Source: Dyadobacter tibetensis Y620-1 (lineage in GTDB: Bacteria; Bacteroidota; Bacteroidia; Cytophagales; Spirosomataceae). From it: a stretch of DNA of 64,000 nucleotides. Shown one piece after another: positions 27,151-36,522 of the stretch; the first letter of the stretch is position 1; the number at the start of each line of letters is the position of its first letter. The notes under the pieces are model-generated. The model saw nothing but the letters and a program-made list of their open reading frames with translations, had not been told where the DNA came from and did no database searches. The stretch is taken from assembly GCF_000566685.1 (NCBI RefSeq), contig NZ_AZQN01000002.1, positions 1 through 64,000 on the forward strand. Reading direction: 5' to 3'. The position numbers and the translations under genes were made by a program.

Positions 27151-28482
27151 ATGAAAATTGCAGTAGTAGGAACCGGTTACGTAGGACTCGTAACGGGAAC
27201 CTGTTTCGCCGAAACAGGGAATCAGGTTACCTGCGTAGACATCGATGCGCATAAGGTAGCCCGGATGCAGAATGGAGAGATCCCCATTTATGAGCCCGGT
27301 CTGGATGTGCTCTTCGACCGCAATATTGCCGAAGGGCGTCTCAGCTTTACCACCAATCTGGCAGAGGGTATTCAGGATGCCGAGGTAATCTTTCTGGCCC
27401 TCCCTACCCCTCCAGGGGAAGATGGCTCAGCCGACCTCAAATATATATTAGGCGTAGCCAATGACCTGGGCCCCCTTCTGCATCAATATGTGGTAGTAAT
27501 CGATAAGAGCACGGTTCCGGTGGGCACCGCACAGAAGGTTCAGGCGGCCATCGCCGCCAATGCTACCGTTCCATTCGATGTAGTGTCCAATCCCGAATTT
27601 TTGCGGGAAGGAGTTGCCGTTGAAGACTTTATGAAACCCGACCGTGTAGTGGTAGGGACTCAGTCGGAGCAGGCCAAAAGAGTGATGGAGAAGCTATATG
27701 CTCCCTTGGTGCGTCAGGGCAACCCCGTTATTTTTATGGACGAACGTTCGGCAGAAATGACCAAATATGCTGCCAACTCATTCCTTGCCCTGAAGATCAC
27801 CTTTATGAATGAGATCGCCAACCTCTGCGAAAAGGTAGGCGCCAATGTAGACGATATCCGCCGGGGCATCGGGACCGACAGTCGCATAGGCAAGCGTTTT
27901 CTCTTTGCCGGTATCGGTTACGGAGGGAGTTGCTTCCCCAAAGACGTGCAGGCACTGGCCCGTACTTCCAGGGATTATGGTTACGACTTCCGCACGCTGA
28001 CCTCGGTGATGGCCGTCAACGAAGATCAGAAGAAAAAGCTAATTCCTATCGTACAGGATTATTTTGAAGGCAACCTGGAAGGGAAAACCATAGCCGTTTG
28101 GGGACTTGCATTTAAGCCCTATACCGACGACATCCGTGAGGCTCCTGCTTTGGAAAATATCAAAGCCCTGATCGCCGCCGGTGCCAAAGTTACCGCCTAC
28201 GATCCGGAAGCCATGGATAATGTAAAGAAACTCCTCCCCGAAATCACCTATTGTCATACGGCCTATGCGGCTTTGGACGATGCCGATGTGCTGATGATCT
28301 TTACGGAATGGCCACAGTTCCGCACCCCGGATTTTGATAAAATGGGCAAACTCCTTAAAAATAAAGTCATTTTCGATGGCCGTAATTTATATGAACTATC
28401 TACGATGAAGGAACAAGGCTTTGCTTATTACAGTATTGGCCGTTCCGCACTGGTGCCAGCCGAAGCTGCCCTGGCCGATTAA
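27151..28482 (+). CDS. ugd: UDP-glucose 6-dehydrogenase
   Basis: 443-residue NAD-dependent dehydrogenase making UDP-glucuronate from UDP-glucose. N-terminal Rossmann motif VVGTGYVGLVTGTCFAE, STVPVGTAQ, NPEFLREG, then central KYAANSFLALKITFMNEIAN and catalytic-Cys motif GYGGSCFPKDV (Cys ~261), C-terminal WGLAFKPYTDDIREAP. Full length. It supplies an acidic sugar precursor to the polymer built by this locus. A strong inverted repeat follows the stop. Confidence 0.95.
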   Translation: MKIAVVGTGYVGLVTGTCFAETGNQVTCVDIDAHKVARMQNGEIPIYEPGLDVLFDRNIAEGRLSFTTNLAEGIQDAEVIFLALPTPPGEDGSADLKYILGVANDLGPLLHQYVVVIDKSTVPVGTAQKVQAAIAANATVPFDVVSNPEFLREGVAVEDFMKPDRVVVGTQSEQAKRVMEKLYAPLVRQGNPVIFMDERSAEMTKYAANSFLALKITFMNEIANLCEKVGANVDDIRRGIGTDSRIGKRFLFAGIGYGGSCFPKDVQALARTSRDYGYDFRTLTSVMAVNEDQKKKLIPIVQDYFEGNLEGKTIAVWGLAFKPYTDDIREAPALENIKALIAAGAKVTAYDPEAMDNVKKLLPEITYCHTAYAALDDADVLMIFTEWPQFRTPDFDKMGKLLKNKVIFDGRNLYELSTMKEQGFAYYSIGRSALVPAEAALAD

Positions 28483-28487
28483 TATAA

Positions 28488-28511
28488 TGGGGCCCGACGA
28501 CCCGGGCCCCA
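28488..28511 (+). terminator. GC-rich hairpin after ugd
   Basis: TGGGGCCCG (28488-28496) pairs perfectly with CGGGCCCCA (28503-28511) across a 6-base loop. There is no clear U-tract, so termination may be partial or act as an mRNA 3' stabiliser. Confidence 0.6.
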
Positions 28512-28608
28512 GCCTATGCCCTTAAGGTAAAATCCTCTCCCCGCCTTAAGCTCTTCAAACCGGGGGAGCGACCCTCATCACTGAAATAGAAATGAATCAT
28601 ATAAGCAC

Positions 28609-29613
28609 ATGTCCAGGATCATTCATGTAATACTTTCTGGTGGCGTTGGCAGCCGTTTATGGCCTGTGTCACGCAAGTCCATGCCGAAGCAGTACATTCC
28701 TATGTTCGACGACAAGTCACTGTTTCAACTCACTGCTGAACGCAACCGTGCCCTGGCCGACCATCTGATGGTGGTGGGCAATAAAGACAATTACTTATTA
28801 TCACAGTCAGATCTGATGCGGGCTGGAATTGGGCATTATACGGAAATCGTAGAAGCCGCTCCCAGAAACACTGCGGCCGCCATCGCCTTTGCGGCCCTGG
28901 CAGCTGCTCCCGAAGACATTCTGCTCATCACCCCATCCGATCATATTATCACCAATGAAGTTGCCTATGCCGCGGCCATTGCAGAAGCCAAAACACTGGC
29001 TGCTCAGGGTCATTTGGTGACCTTTGGCATTACCCCTACCAAGCCGGAGACAGGCTATGGTTATATAGAAACAGCAGGGAATGAGGTACTGGGATTCCGG
29101 GAGAAACCCGATCAGAGTACGGCTCAACTTTTTCTGGAACAAGGAAATTTCCTGTGGAACAGCGGAATGTTCTGTTTTCAGGCTCAGGCTTACCTGGACG
29201 AACTGGAAGCCTTCGAACCCGAAATACTTGAAAAATCAAGGAATTGCTTCGCACTGAGTCAGGATTGTCTTTTGCCCGAAGCAGAGACCATGGAGATACC
29301 CTCGAAAAGTATCGACTATGCGGTAATGGAACGGTCTAAAAGAATAAAGGTGGTTCAAACCTCCTTCGGCTGGTCCGACCTGGGTTCTTTCGAGTCTATC
29401 TGGGAACATTGGGAAACGAAGGGAGAACAACAGCATTTTGTTAGTAATAACTGTGTAGTAGGTTCCAAAAAACATGTAGAGTTTGTAGGAGTAGAGGATT
29501 TGGTACTGGTAGAAACCGAGGATGCCATTCTTGTCCTATCCAAAAAGTGTAGCCAGGATGTAAAAAAGGTTTACGAACGCCTGGAAATTGAAAAGCCCGA
29601 GTTAGTAGCTTAG
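28609..29613 (+). CDS. manC: Mannose-1-phosphate guanylyltransferase
   Basis: 334 residues with the nucleotidyltransferase signature ILSGGVGSRLWPVSRKSMPKQYIP, ITPSDHII and FREKPD, SIDYAVMERS. It makes GDP-mannose from GTP and mannose-1-phosphate. The type-II phosphomannose-isomerase (cupin) domain of bifunctional ManC is absent, so this is the short form. The following fcl and gmd genes use GDP-mannose for GDP-fucose, which explains its place here. Confidence 0.92.
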   Translation: MSRIIHVILSGGVGSRLWPVSRKSMPKQYIPMFDDKSLFQLTAERNRALADHLMVVGNKDNYLLSQSDLMRAGIGHYTEIVEAAPRNTAAAIAFAALAAAPEDILLITPSDHIITNEVAYAAAIAEAKTLAAQGHLVTFGITPTKPETGYGYIETAGNEVLGFREKPDQSTAQLFLEQGNFLWNSGMFCFQAQAYLDELEAFEPEILEKSRNCFALSQDCLLPEAETMEIPSKSIDYAVMERSKRIKVVQTSFGWSDLGSFESIWEHWETKGEQQHFVSNNCVVGSKKHVEFVGVEDLVLVETEDAILVLSKKCSQDVKKVYERLEIEKPELVA

Positions 29614-29628
29614 GGAGAGGATGTCGGT

Positions 29629-29910
29629 GTCACACTGAGCCTGTCGAAGTGTAAAAGAGCAGACATTATTAGATAACCAAAGGGGCCTTCGACAAGCTCA
29701 GGCTGACAGGAATAGCTTCGGCCTTCGACAAGCTCAGGCTGACAGGTCAAGCTGACAAGAAGGAGAAACAGTGTCACACTAAGCCTGTCGAAGTGTTAAA
29801 GAGTAGATATCAGGAGGTAACCGAAGGGGCCTTCGACAAGCTCAGGCTGACAGATCAGGCTCAGGCTGACAGCAAGGAAAAACAGTGTCACACTGAGCCT
29901 GTCGAAGTGT
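29629..29910. repeat. Cluster of six dispersed ~23-bp repeats in alternating orientation
   Basis: CTTCGACAAGCTCAGGCTGA-type units occur at 29686-29708, 29722-29744 and 29830-29852, and near-complementary CACTGAGCCTGTCGAAGTG-type units at 29629-29652, 29773-29796 and 29887-29910, plus a partial unit at 29861. Opposite-orientation neighbours could pair into long hairpins. This sequence type is widespread in environmental Bacteroidota as an intergenic repeat. It fills the manC-fcl gap. Confidence 0.85.
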
Positions 29911-29967
29911 AAAAGAACAGATATTATAAACCAGCAAATAGCCTTAAAGCTAAGGGCATATATTAAA

Positions 29968-30909
29968 ATGAAACAGAACGCAAAAATATATATAGCAGGG
30001 CACCGGGGGATGGTAGGGTCCGCTATCAGAAGAGCCTTACAAGAAAGAGGGTTCGACAATATCGTCGTCAGAACCTCTTCCGAGCTTGACCTGCGCAATC
30101 AGCAGGCTGTGGCGGATTTTTTCGAAGCCGAAAAACCTGAATATGTGTTTTTGGCAGCGGCCAAGGTTGGGGGCATTGTCGCTAATAATACCTACCGTGC
30201 CGACTTTATCTATGAAAACCTGATGATTGAGGCCAATATCATTCATCAGGCCTATGTACATGGCGTTACCAAGCTTATGTTTCTGGGCTCCTCCTGCATC
30301 TACCCCAAGCTGGCCCCCCAGCCCTTGCAGGAAAGCGCTTTGCTTACCGGCCCCCTGGAACCTACCAACGAGCCTTATGCCATAGCAAAAATCGCTGGGA
30401 TCAAGTTATGTGAGGCCTATAGAGACCAATATGGCTGTAATTTTATCAGCGTGATGCCCACCAACCTGTATGGCTATGGTGATAATTACGATCTTCATCA
30501 TTCACATGTACTTCCGGCCCTGATCCGTAAGTTTCATGAGGCCAAAGAAAGTAATAGCCCTACCGTAGAGGCCTGGGGCACGGGCTCTCCCAGAAGGGAA
30601 TTCCTGTTCGCCGACGACCTGGCCGACGCCTGCCTATTCCTGATGGAATCCTATAATGGAAGAGACCTGATCAATATTGGTACCGGTGAAGACCTCACCA
30701 TTAAGGCCCTTACTGAGCTGGTAGCCCAGACCGTAGGATTCACTGGGGAAATCGTCTGGGACAGCAGCAAACCCGATGGGACGCCCCGAAAACTCATGGA
30801 CGTTACCAATCTGCATGCCCTGGGATGGAAACACCGGGTAGAACTGCCGGAGGGTGTGACTCTGGCCTATCAGGATTTCCTTCAACACCAGGTCGTTTAT
30901 TCCGCCTGA
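29968..30909 (+). CDS. fcl: GDP-L-fucose synthase
   Basis: 313-residue SDR-type epimerase/reductase. NAD(P)-binding [24 protein letters not shown] with the catalytic Ser, [11 protein letters not shown] (YxxxK) and [18 protein letters not shown] are diagnostic for GDP-4-keto-6-deoxymannose epimerase/reductase. Together with Gmd, encoded next, it gives GDP-L-fucose, which suggests the exopolysaccharide contains fucose or a derivative. It follows a repeat-filled gap and so probably has its own expression signals. Confidence 0.94.
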   Translation: MKQNAKIYIAGHRGMVGSAIRRALQERGFDNIVVRTSSELDLRNQQAVADFFEAEKPEYVFLAAAKVGGIVANNTYRADFIYENLMIEANIIHQAYVHGVTKLMFLGSSCIYPKLAPQPLQESALLTGPLEPTNEPYAIAKIAGIKLCEAYRDQYGCNFISVMPTNLYGYGDNYDLHHSHVLPALIRKFHEAKESNSPTVEAWGTGSPRREFLFADDLADACLFLMESYNGRDLINIGTGEDLTIKALTELVAQTVGFTGEIVWDSSKPDGTPRKLMDVTNLHALGWKHRVELPEGVTLAYQDFLQHQVVYSA

Positions 30910-30932
30910 TAACCTATTGATATTGTACGAAC

Positions 30933-30946
30933 TTTACTGAACTTAT
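30933..30946 (+). promoter_or_regulatory. Weak TTTACTgAAC-TTAT variant before gmd
   Basis: TTTACTGAACTTAT, 6 bases before the gmd ATG, resembles the TTTACTCAACGTTAT element with one substitution and one missing base. It may be coincidence. Confidence 0.3.
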
Positions 30947-30952
30947 ATAAAA

Positions 30953-32098
30953 ATGGAAAATAAAGTAGCATTAATTACCGGTGTAACCGGACAAGACGGA
31001 GCCTATCTAAGTGAACTTCTTTTAAGCAAGGGCTATACCGTGCATGGTGTAAAACGCAGAAGCTCCCTGTTCAATACCGACCGCATCGATCATCTTTATG
31101 AGGATCCACATGTGGATAATGCCAAATTTATCCTTCATTACGGAGACCTTACCGACTCCATGAATCTTACCCGGATCATTCAGGAGGTACAGCCCGACGA
31201 GATTTATAACCTGGCCGCCATGAGCCATGTACAGGTAAGTTTCGAAATGCCGGAATACACCGCCAATGCAGATGGTATCGGTACCCTACGTATCCTGGAA
31301 GCGGTACGCCTGCTGGGATTAACGAAAAAAACTAAGATTTACCAGGCATCCACTTCGGAGCTTTACGGGTTGGTTCAGGCCGTTCCCCAGTCGGAGACGA
31401 CTCCCTTTTACCCACGTTCTCCCTATGCCGTAGCGAAAATGTATGCCTACTGGATTACCGTAAACTACCGGGAAGCCTATGGAATGTTTGCGTCGAACGG
31501 GATTCTTTTCAACCATGAATCTCCCCTGCGTGGAGAGACCTTTGTAACCCGCAAGATTACCCGTGCCGCTGCCAAAATCGTTTTAGGCCTGCAGGACTGT
31601 CTGTATATGGGTAATATTGACGCACAACGCGACTGGGGACACGCCAAGGATTATGTAGAAGCCATGTATCTGATTCTGCAGCAGGAAGTTTCCGAAGACT
31701 ATGTCATCGCCACCGGTGTCACTACCCGGGTACGGGAGTTTATCCGTCAGACCTTCGCCTTTTTAGGAGTAGAGCTTGCCTTTACCGGAAGCGAAGAGAA
31801 TGAGGTAGCAACCATTGCTTCTTTCGATAAGGATCGTATGACGGAGCTAAATATCACCGAAACAGATCATCTGAAAATCGGGGCTACCGTTCTGAAAATC
31901 GATCCCCGCTACTACCGCCCGACCGAGGTTGAGCTACTGATCGGAGACCCTACCAAGTCCAACGAAAAACTTGGCTGGAAACCTAAATATACCCTGCAGA
32001 CCCTGATCGAAGATATGACCTCGGCCGATCTACGTCTGTTCCAAAAAGACCGACTGCTAATGAAAGAAGGCTTTGGGGTATTGAATTATTTTGAATAA
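30953..32098 (+). CDS. gmd: GDP-mannose 4,6-dehydratase
   Basis: 381-residue extended [69 protein letters not shown] with Yxxx[18 protein letters not shown]. It catalyses GDP-mannose to GDP-4-keto-6-deoxymannose, the substrate of Fcl. Full length. Marks the last gene of normal base composition before the AT-rich variable block. Confidence 0.95.
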   Translation: MENKVALITGVTGQDGAYLSELLLSKGYTVHGVKRRSSLFNTDRIDHLYEDPHVDNAKFILHYGDLTDSMNLTRIIQEVQPDEIYNLAAMSHVQVSFEMPEYTANADGIGTLRILEAVRLLGLTKKTKIYQASTSELYGLVQAVPQSETTPFYPRSPYAVAKMYAYWITVNYREAYGMFASNGILFNHESPLRGETFVTRKITRAAAKIVLGLQDCLYMGNIDAQRDWGHAKDYVEAMYLILQQEVSEDYVIATGVTTRVREFIRQTFAFLGVELAFTGSEENEVATIASFDKDRMTELNITETDHLKIGATVLKIDPRYYRPTEVELLIGDPTKSNEKLGWKPKYTLQTLIEDMTSADLRLFQKDRLLMKEGFGVLNYFE

Positions 32099-32116
32099 AT
32101 AGAGAATATAAATGGT

Positions 32117-32141
32117 AATAGCTTTAGCCTTTAAAGCTATT
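32117..32141. terminator. Hairpin at the left edge of the AT-rich block
   Basis: AATAGCTTTA (32117-32126), loop GCCTT, TAAAGCTATT (32132-32141). Perfect 10-bp stem between gmd and the first AT-rich gene. It could terminate or attenuate transcription. A longer hairpin sits at the other edge (40314-40352). Confidence 0.6.
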
Positions 32142-32152
32142 GCTTCTCAATT

Positions 32153-32803
32153 ATGATCAAAAATTTAATAATTTTATTCAATAGTCTCAAACGGGTAAAC
32201 CTATTTCGGAGTCTATTTCTAAATATTCTAATAAATGGCAATCACGTTGGTAAAAACAAAATTCTAGTCTACGGTAATTCATGGATACGTGCTTGTCGCA
32301 GTTCAAGAGTAGAAATAAATAAAGGCATATTTAGATTTAACTCAGGCAGTTCAGTTATTGAGCCATTCCCAGGTTTAATTGAATTACAAGAAAATTCTAG
32401 AATAATTATTCAAAATGGTTTTTCAATTAAATCAGGATCCCATATAATCCTATCCAAAGATGCCCAATTAACCTTGGGTAGCGGTTTCATTAACCGATTT
32501 GCCAAAATTAGATGTTTCAAAGAAATAAATATTGGTCATAATGTTGCAATTTCCGAAAATGTTACCATATGGGATAGTGATGCTCATGAGTTAGTGGACT
32601 CAACGCGACCGAAAGCAGAACCTATTACTATAGGTAATAATGTATGGATTGGACTAAATGTTACAATTCTAAAGGGAGTTACTATTGGCGATGGTTCAAT
32701 CATTGGAGCAGGGTCAGTAGTAAACAAATCAATTCCAGAAAATTGCTTAGCCGCAGGAGTCCCAGCTAAAGTTATAAAAAGAAACATTCAATGGAAATTT
32801 TAA
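32153..32803 (+). CDS. Hexapeptide-repeat acyltransferase (LbH)
   Basis: 216 residues with left-handed beta-helix hexapeptide repeats toward the C-terminus: IGNNVWIGLNVTILKGVTIGDGSIIGAGSVVNKSIPENCLAAGVPAKVIK, shown here by its flanking motifs IGNNVWIG and AAGVPAKVI. The catalytic-type His is in WDSDAHEL. It probably O- or N-acetylates a sugar of the exopolysaccharide repeat unit. First gene of the AT-rich block. The N-terminal half is more diverged. Confidence 0.85.
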   Translation: MIKNLIILFNSLKRVNLFRSLFLNILINGNHVGKNKILVYGNSWIRACRSSRVEINKGIFRFNSGSSVIEPFPGLIELQENSRIIIQNGFSIKSGSHIILSKDAQLTLGSGFINRFAKIRCFKEINIGHNVAISENVTIWDSDAHELVDSTRPKAEPITIGNNVWIGLNVTILKGVTIGDGSIIGAGSVVNKSIPENCLAAGVPAKVIKRNIQWKF

Positions 32804-32827
32804 CTATGTCAACATTAGATTAATATT

Positions 32828-34291
32828 ATGTCGACTTATAAAAGTATCTTAAAATCGACAGGGTTAATTGCTCTTGTTCAAGTGGTTCAGCTTATTTTTG
32901 GTTTAATTAGAAATAAGTTTATTGCATTGTTTTTAGGCACTCATGGATTTGGTATTTGGGGACTATATCAAACTTATATTGAAATGGTATCAACATTCTC
33001 AACGTTGGGAGTTGATCAAAGTTCAGTACGAGAAATAGCCAAAACAGAAGATATCCAGGAAAAGGAACAATATATATATCTAACCAAAATAACAATTCTA
33101 TGTTTTTCATTAATAGCTGCAATTTTTTCTATTTTTTTTTCTAAGTCCATAAGCCGGTCCTTATTTCAGTCAGAAAGCTATTATATAGGAATTATTATAA
33201 TTTCTTCATCAATCATATTTAATGGTGTAAGTAAAGGTCATAAATCTATACTGAATGGTCTTAGGGATATGAAGGGGCTTGCTTTAAGTCAAATAATCGG
33301 TTCTGCCTTAGGATCAATAATTACTATAAGTTTGGTTTATTGGCTAGGATTAGAAGGAATACCATGGTACTTGAGCTTAGTTGGATTGTCAACATTAATA
33401 AGTACCTGGTGGTTTCTAAAAAGACACAATTTAAAACATACTATAATTTCCCGAAAATATTCATACAATAAAATAAAATCGCTATTGTTCTTGGGCTTAG
33501 GTTTTAGCATTACAGCTATAATTGCAGCCTTTTCCTCATACTTCTCAAGGACATACCTAAGTGAAGCATTTAATATCAGTACAGTTGGTTTATATCAAGC
33601 GAGTTGGACAATTTCCAATTTATACATCGGAATTATTTTATCGGCGATGGGTATAGATTTTATGCCCCGATTAGTAAAGGTGATTGATGATTCTAAAAAA
33701 CTAACTTCACTTATTAATGAACAAATGGAATTAGGAGCTCTTATTTCAAGTATCGGTGTCGTGTTTATATTATTGTTCTCGAAATCAATTTTAGAAATAT
33801 TGTATTCTAGTGAGTTCCTTTTAGCAAATGATATAATCAAATGGCAAGTCTTAGGCGTAGCACTTCGGGTGCTAGGATTCCCATTTAGTCACGCTATCAT
33901 GGCTAAAAACAAACCCATTATTTATGTAATCTTACAAGCTGTATTCTGGTCTTTAGATTATATCCTTTTAGTACTCTTAAGTAAAACGTATGGCGTCGGC
34001 GCTCTGGGAGTAAATTATTTCGTAGCCTATATCGTCTATCTTCTATTGTGTTGGCTTATTGCCAAAAGGCTTTATAATTTTCATAGTACAAATATATTAC
34101 GACAGATAGTATGTGGTTCATTTATCTTTATTTGTGCAGCATGGATAATTTCTAATTACACGAGTGGAACCTACCTCATATTTATGGCTATTTCCATCTT
34201 ACTTATCATGGCCGGATGGACTAACTATTATCTTTCAAAGCATATGAATCTATCGATCTTAAATGCTATTAAAAAACAAATAAGAAAATGA
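32828..34291 (+). CDS. wzx: Wzx-like oligosaccharide flippase (MOP superfamily)
   Basis: 487 residues, around 14 predicted hydrophobic segments across the whole length, starting STGLIALVQVVQLIFGLIRNKFIALFLG, which is typical of polysaccharide transporters in the MATE/MOP superfamily. It should flip lipid-linked repeat units across the inner membrane. AT-rich codon usage as in its neighbours. The stop overlaps the next start (ATGA), suggesting translational coupling. Confidence 0.88.
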   Translation: MSTYKSILKSTGLIALVQVVQLIFGLIRNKFIALFLGTHGFGIWGLYQTYIEMVSTFSTLGVDQSSVREIAKTEDIQEKEQYIYLTKITILCFSLIAAIFSIFFSKSISRSLFQSESYYIGIIIISSSIIFNGVSKGHKSILNGLRDMKGLALSQIIGSALGSIITISLVYWLGLEGIPWYLSLVGLSTLISTWWFLKRHNLKHTIISRKYSYNKIKSLLFLGLGFSITAIIAAFSSYFSRTYLSEAFNISTVGLYQASWTISNLYIGIILSAMGIDFMPRLVKVIDDSKKLTSLINEQMELGALISSIGVVFILLFSKSILEILYSSEFLLANDIIKWQVLGVALRVLGFPFSHAIMAKNKPIIYVILQAVFWSLDYILLVLLSKTYGVGALGVNYFVAYIVYLLLCWLIAKRLYNFHSTNILRQIVCGSFIFICAAWIISNYTSGTYLIFMAISILLIMAGWTNYYLSKHMNLSILNAIKKQIRK

Positions 34292-35322
34292 AGACATTGG
34301 TAAAAAAATGGATTCCGTATCCTGTAATTCTCTTCTTTAAGACTCATATTGAAAGAATTAATCTATTACGGGCGTATTTGCATGATGCCGAACGCTTTTT
34401 ATATCATTCTAGCATGTTGCAATATGACAATCAAGGAATTAAACTAGTCGCCACAATAATAAGGAATTATCATGTAATTGAAAAGGGCCTAACGATGCCT
34501 GAAACTCGCCTTGGATTTGGTCAAGATAGAATGCTTCAGCTTATAGATCAATGTATTAGATATATTTCATACTTTGATCGAAATGATGAGCAGATAAAGC
34601 ATGCGAGCCAAGTTATAGCCGAGTATATAACATTTCATGAAGAAAATAATTATCAATTAAATAAAGCAATAATTTCTAAATATAACGATTTAATCTTGAA
34701 ATATGGTAGAATAGATGCCTCTTCTCAAATTTCAATTTCAAGAGAAGACTACTTTGCTAAAACAAATAAGTCCTTTCTAGAGTTTTCAAGTTCTCGTTCG
34801 AGTATTCGTAATTATTGTAACGAGGAAATTCCAATTCAAAAAATAACGGACTCAATTGATATTGCAAGAAATACTCCTTCGGCTTGTAATAGGCAAACCT
34901 CACGAGTTTATGTATATACAGACAAACAACAAATTAGCAAAATATTAGAAATTCAAGGTGGGAATCGTGGCTTTGGACACTTAGCTAATAAATTAATAAT
35001 TATGACGGCGGAATTAGGCGTCTTTAATAGTGTGTCGGAAAGGAACCAGGCCTTCATTGATGGTGGTATGTATGCAATGAATATACTCTATTCATTACAT
35101 TATCACCAAGTAGCTGGATGTATTTTAAATTGTAGTACGGATCCTAAAAAAGATAAAGAACTAAGAAGAGTTTGTGGAATTAAGGAATCCGAGGTTTTTA
35201 TTGCAATGATTTCTTGTGGAATACCACCCAAAACGTTTAAAATCGCAAGCTCCAAACGTTTTTCCATGGATTATATGACTACATATATTCCTTCAATTAG
35301 AATTAAAGAACTGATAAGTTAG
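34288..35322 (+). CDS. Nitroreductase-fold protein in polysaccharide locus
   Basis: 344 residues. The C-terminal ~190 residues show the FMN-dependent nitroreductase fold: FSSSRSSIRNYCNEEIP (FMN-binding RSSxR), IARNTPSACNRQTSRVYVY, and GGMYAMNILYSLHYHQVAGC. The N-terminal ~150 residues are helical and unassigned. Proteins like this recur next to polysaccharide pyruvyltransferases in polysaccharide clusters, as here (two genes upstream). A redox step in sugar or pyruvyl modification is plausible, but the reaction is not known. Confidence 0.7.
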   Translation: MKTLVKKWIPYPVILFFKTHIERINLLRAYLHDAERFLYHSSMLQYDNQGIKLVATIIRNYHVIEKGLTMPETRLGFGQDRMLQLIDQCIRYISYFDRNDEQIKHASQVIAEYITFHEENNYQLNKAIISKYNDLILKYGRIDASSQISISREDYFAKTNKSFLEFSSSRSSIRNYCNEEIPIQKITDSIDIARNTPSACNRQTSRVYVYTDKQQISKILEIQGGNRGFGHLANKLIIMTAELGVFNSVSERNQAFIDGGMYAMNILYSLHYHQVAGCILNCSTDPKKDKELRRVCGIKESEVFIAMISCGIPPKTFKIASSKRFSMDYMTTYIPSIRIKELIS

Positions 35323-35335
35323 TATTGAAGATATT

Positions 35336-36520
35336 ATGATTAAAAAAAGCAATAATATATCAATAGCTGCGACTTTGTTGTGCTCAGTTCACCTTTTTGG
35401 TTTATATTTTCGAGTAGGGGAATCTGTATACTTTATATTAGATGCACTTGCCTTAGTGTTAATATTTCGAGATTTAATTAGCCATAATTACTCTTCCACA
35501 AAAAAGAGAAGCTCGTCGACTTTATTGCAATTATTTTTTGTTGCCATTTTGCTAAGTGCAGTTTCTTGCTGGCTATATCATGACCAAAATATAGTTGCTA
35601 CTATAATTGCTATGAGGTATTTTTTTTATCTTTTAGTGTATTTCCAATTGCACAAATTACGTATTCATAAAGAATTTCTTGAACAGCTAATATTTATATT
35701 GGCAATGGTTTATATGACCGTATTTCTAACACAATTTTTACTATATCCATATAAAATAGTAAACTACGGTAGTATTGAAGGATTTGATAGAGGTTTACTG
35801 AGGTTTCGAATTGAAGGTGCGGGTTTCTTGATGTTATCTACTTTATTAGCCCTGAACCGATTTATTCTTACACGAAAAACGAAATATATAATATTTTATG
35901 CAGTCGGGTTTTTATTTTTATTTTTATTGGGTTTCCGCACACTACTCATTTCCGGCGTAATTGCTTCATATGTATTGGTGATAAGGTTAACAGCAAACCC
36001 TTTTAAAATAATTAGAAATACGTGTATTATTGGTCTTCTCTTAGGATGTATTTATCTATTACCAAGCTTTCAAGATTATATCGATAGTATGACAGAACAA
36101 ACCAAAAACCAATATGTAGATGGTCAAGATTATATTCGTGTAAGAACTTTTAATTTTTTTTCGGATAAAGTCAATGTTGATATAGGAAGCCTAATTTTTG
36201 GTAATGGGTTTCCTCAAGAGGATAGTAGATATGGTAATCTTGTATTAAATATTGGCGCAAAACTAAACGGATATATCTTCGCTGATTTGGGTATCATTGG
36301 ATTTGCGTTTATCTATGGAATATTTGCTCTTATATTGTTTATATCAATATTTATTAAAGCCATTTTTACGAAAACGAGCCAAGACACTTTCTATTTAAGT
36401 TCTTACTTTCTTTATATTCTTATTGCCTCACTTACGACTGTGGAACTATATCGGAATGGAATGTTTGGAATTGAGGCGATGGTTCTTTACTTAATTGATA
36501 TATCTAAAAGAAAATCATAA
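35336..36520 (+). CDS. O-antigen polymerase-like membrane protein (Wzy)
   Basis: 394 residues with about ten hydrophobic segments and a large periplasmic-type loop (~residues 235-300), the usual layout of Wzy/O-antigen ligase proteins. LLGFRTLLISGVIASYVLVIRL carries an Arg of the sort expected in the polymerase pore. Sequence is too variable for certainty; the assignment rests on topology and on lying between Wzx and transferase genes with no other polymerase candidate. Confidence 0.75.
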   Translation: MIKKSNNISIAATLLCSVHLFGLYFRVGESVYFILDALALVLIFRDLISHNYSSTKKRSSSTLLQLFFVAILLSAVSCWLYHDQNIVATIIAMRYFFYLLVYFQLHKLRIHKEFLEQLIFILAMVYMTVFLTQFLLYPYKIVNYGSIEGFDRGLLRFRIEGAGFLMLSTLLALNRFILTRKTKYIIFYAVGFLFLFLLGFRTLLISGVIASYVLVIRLTANPFKIIRNTCIIGLLLGCIYLLPSFQDYIDSMTEQTKNQYVDGQDYIRVRTFNFFSDKVNVDIGSLIFGNGFPQEDSRYGNLVLNIGAKLNGYIFADLGIIGFAFIYGIFALILFISIFIKAIFTKTSQDTFYLSSYFLYILIASLTTVELYRNGMFGIEAMVLYLIDISKRKS

Positions 36521-36522
36521 TT

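Noticed and set aside
32995-33010. CTCAACGTT inside wzx as a further copy of the EPS element
   Set aside because: Only nine bases match and it lies within a coding sequence away from any start codon, so chance is likely.
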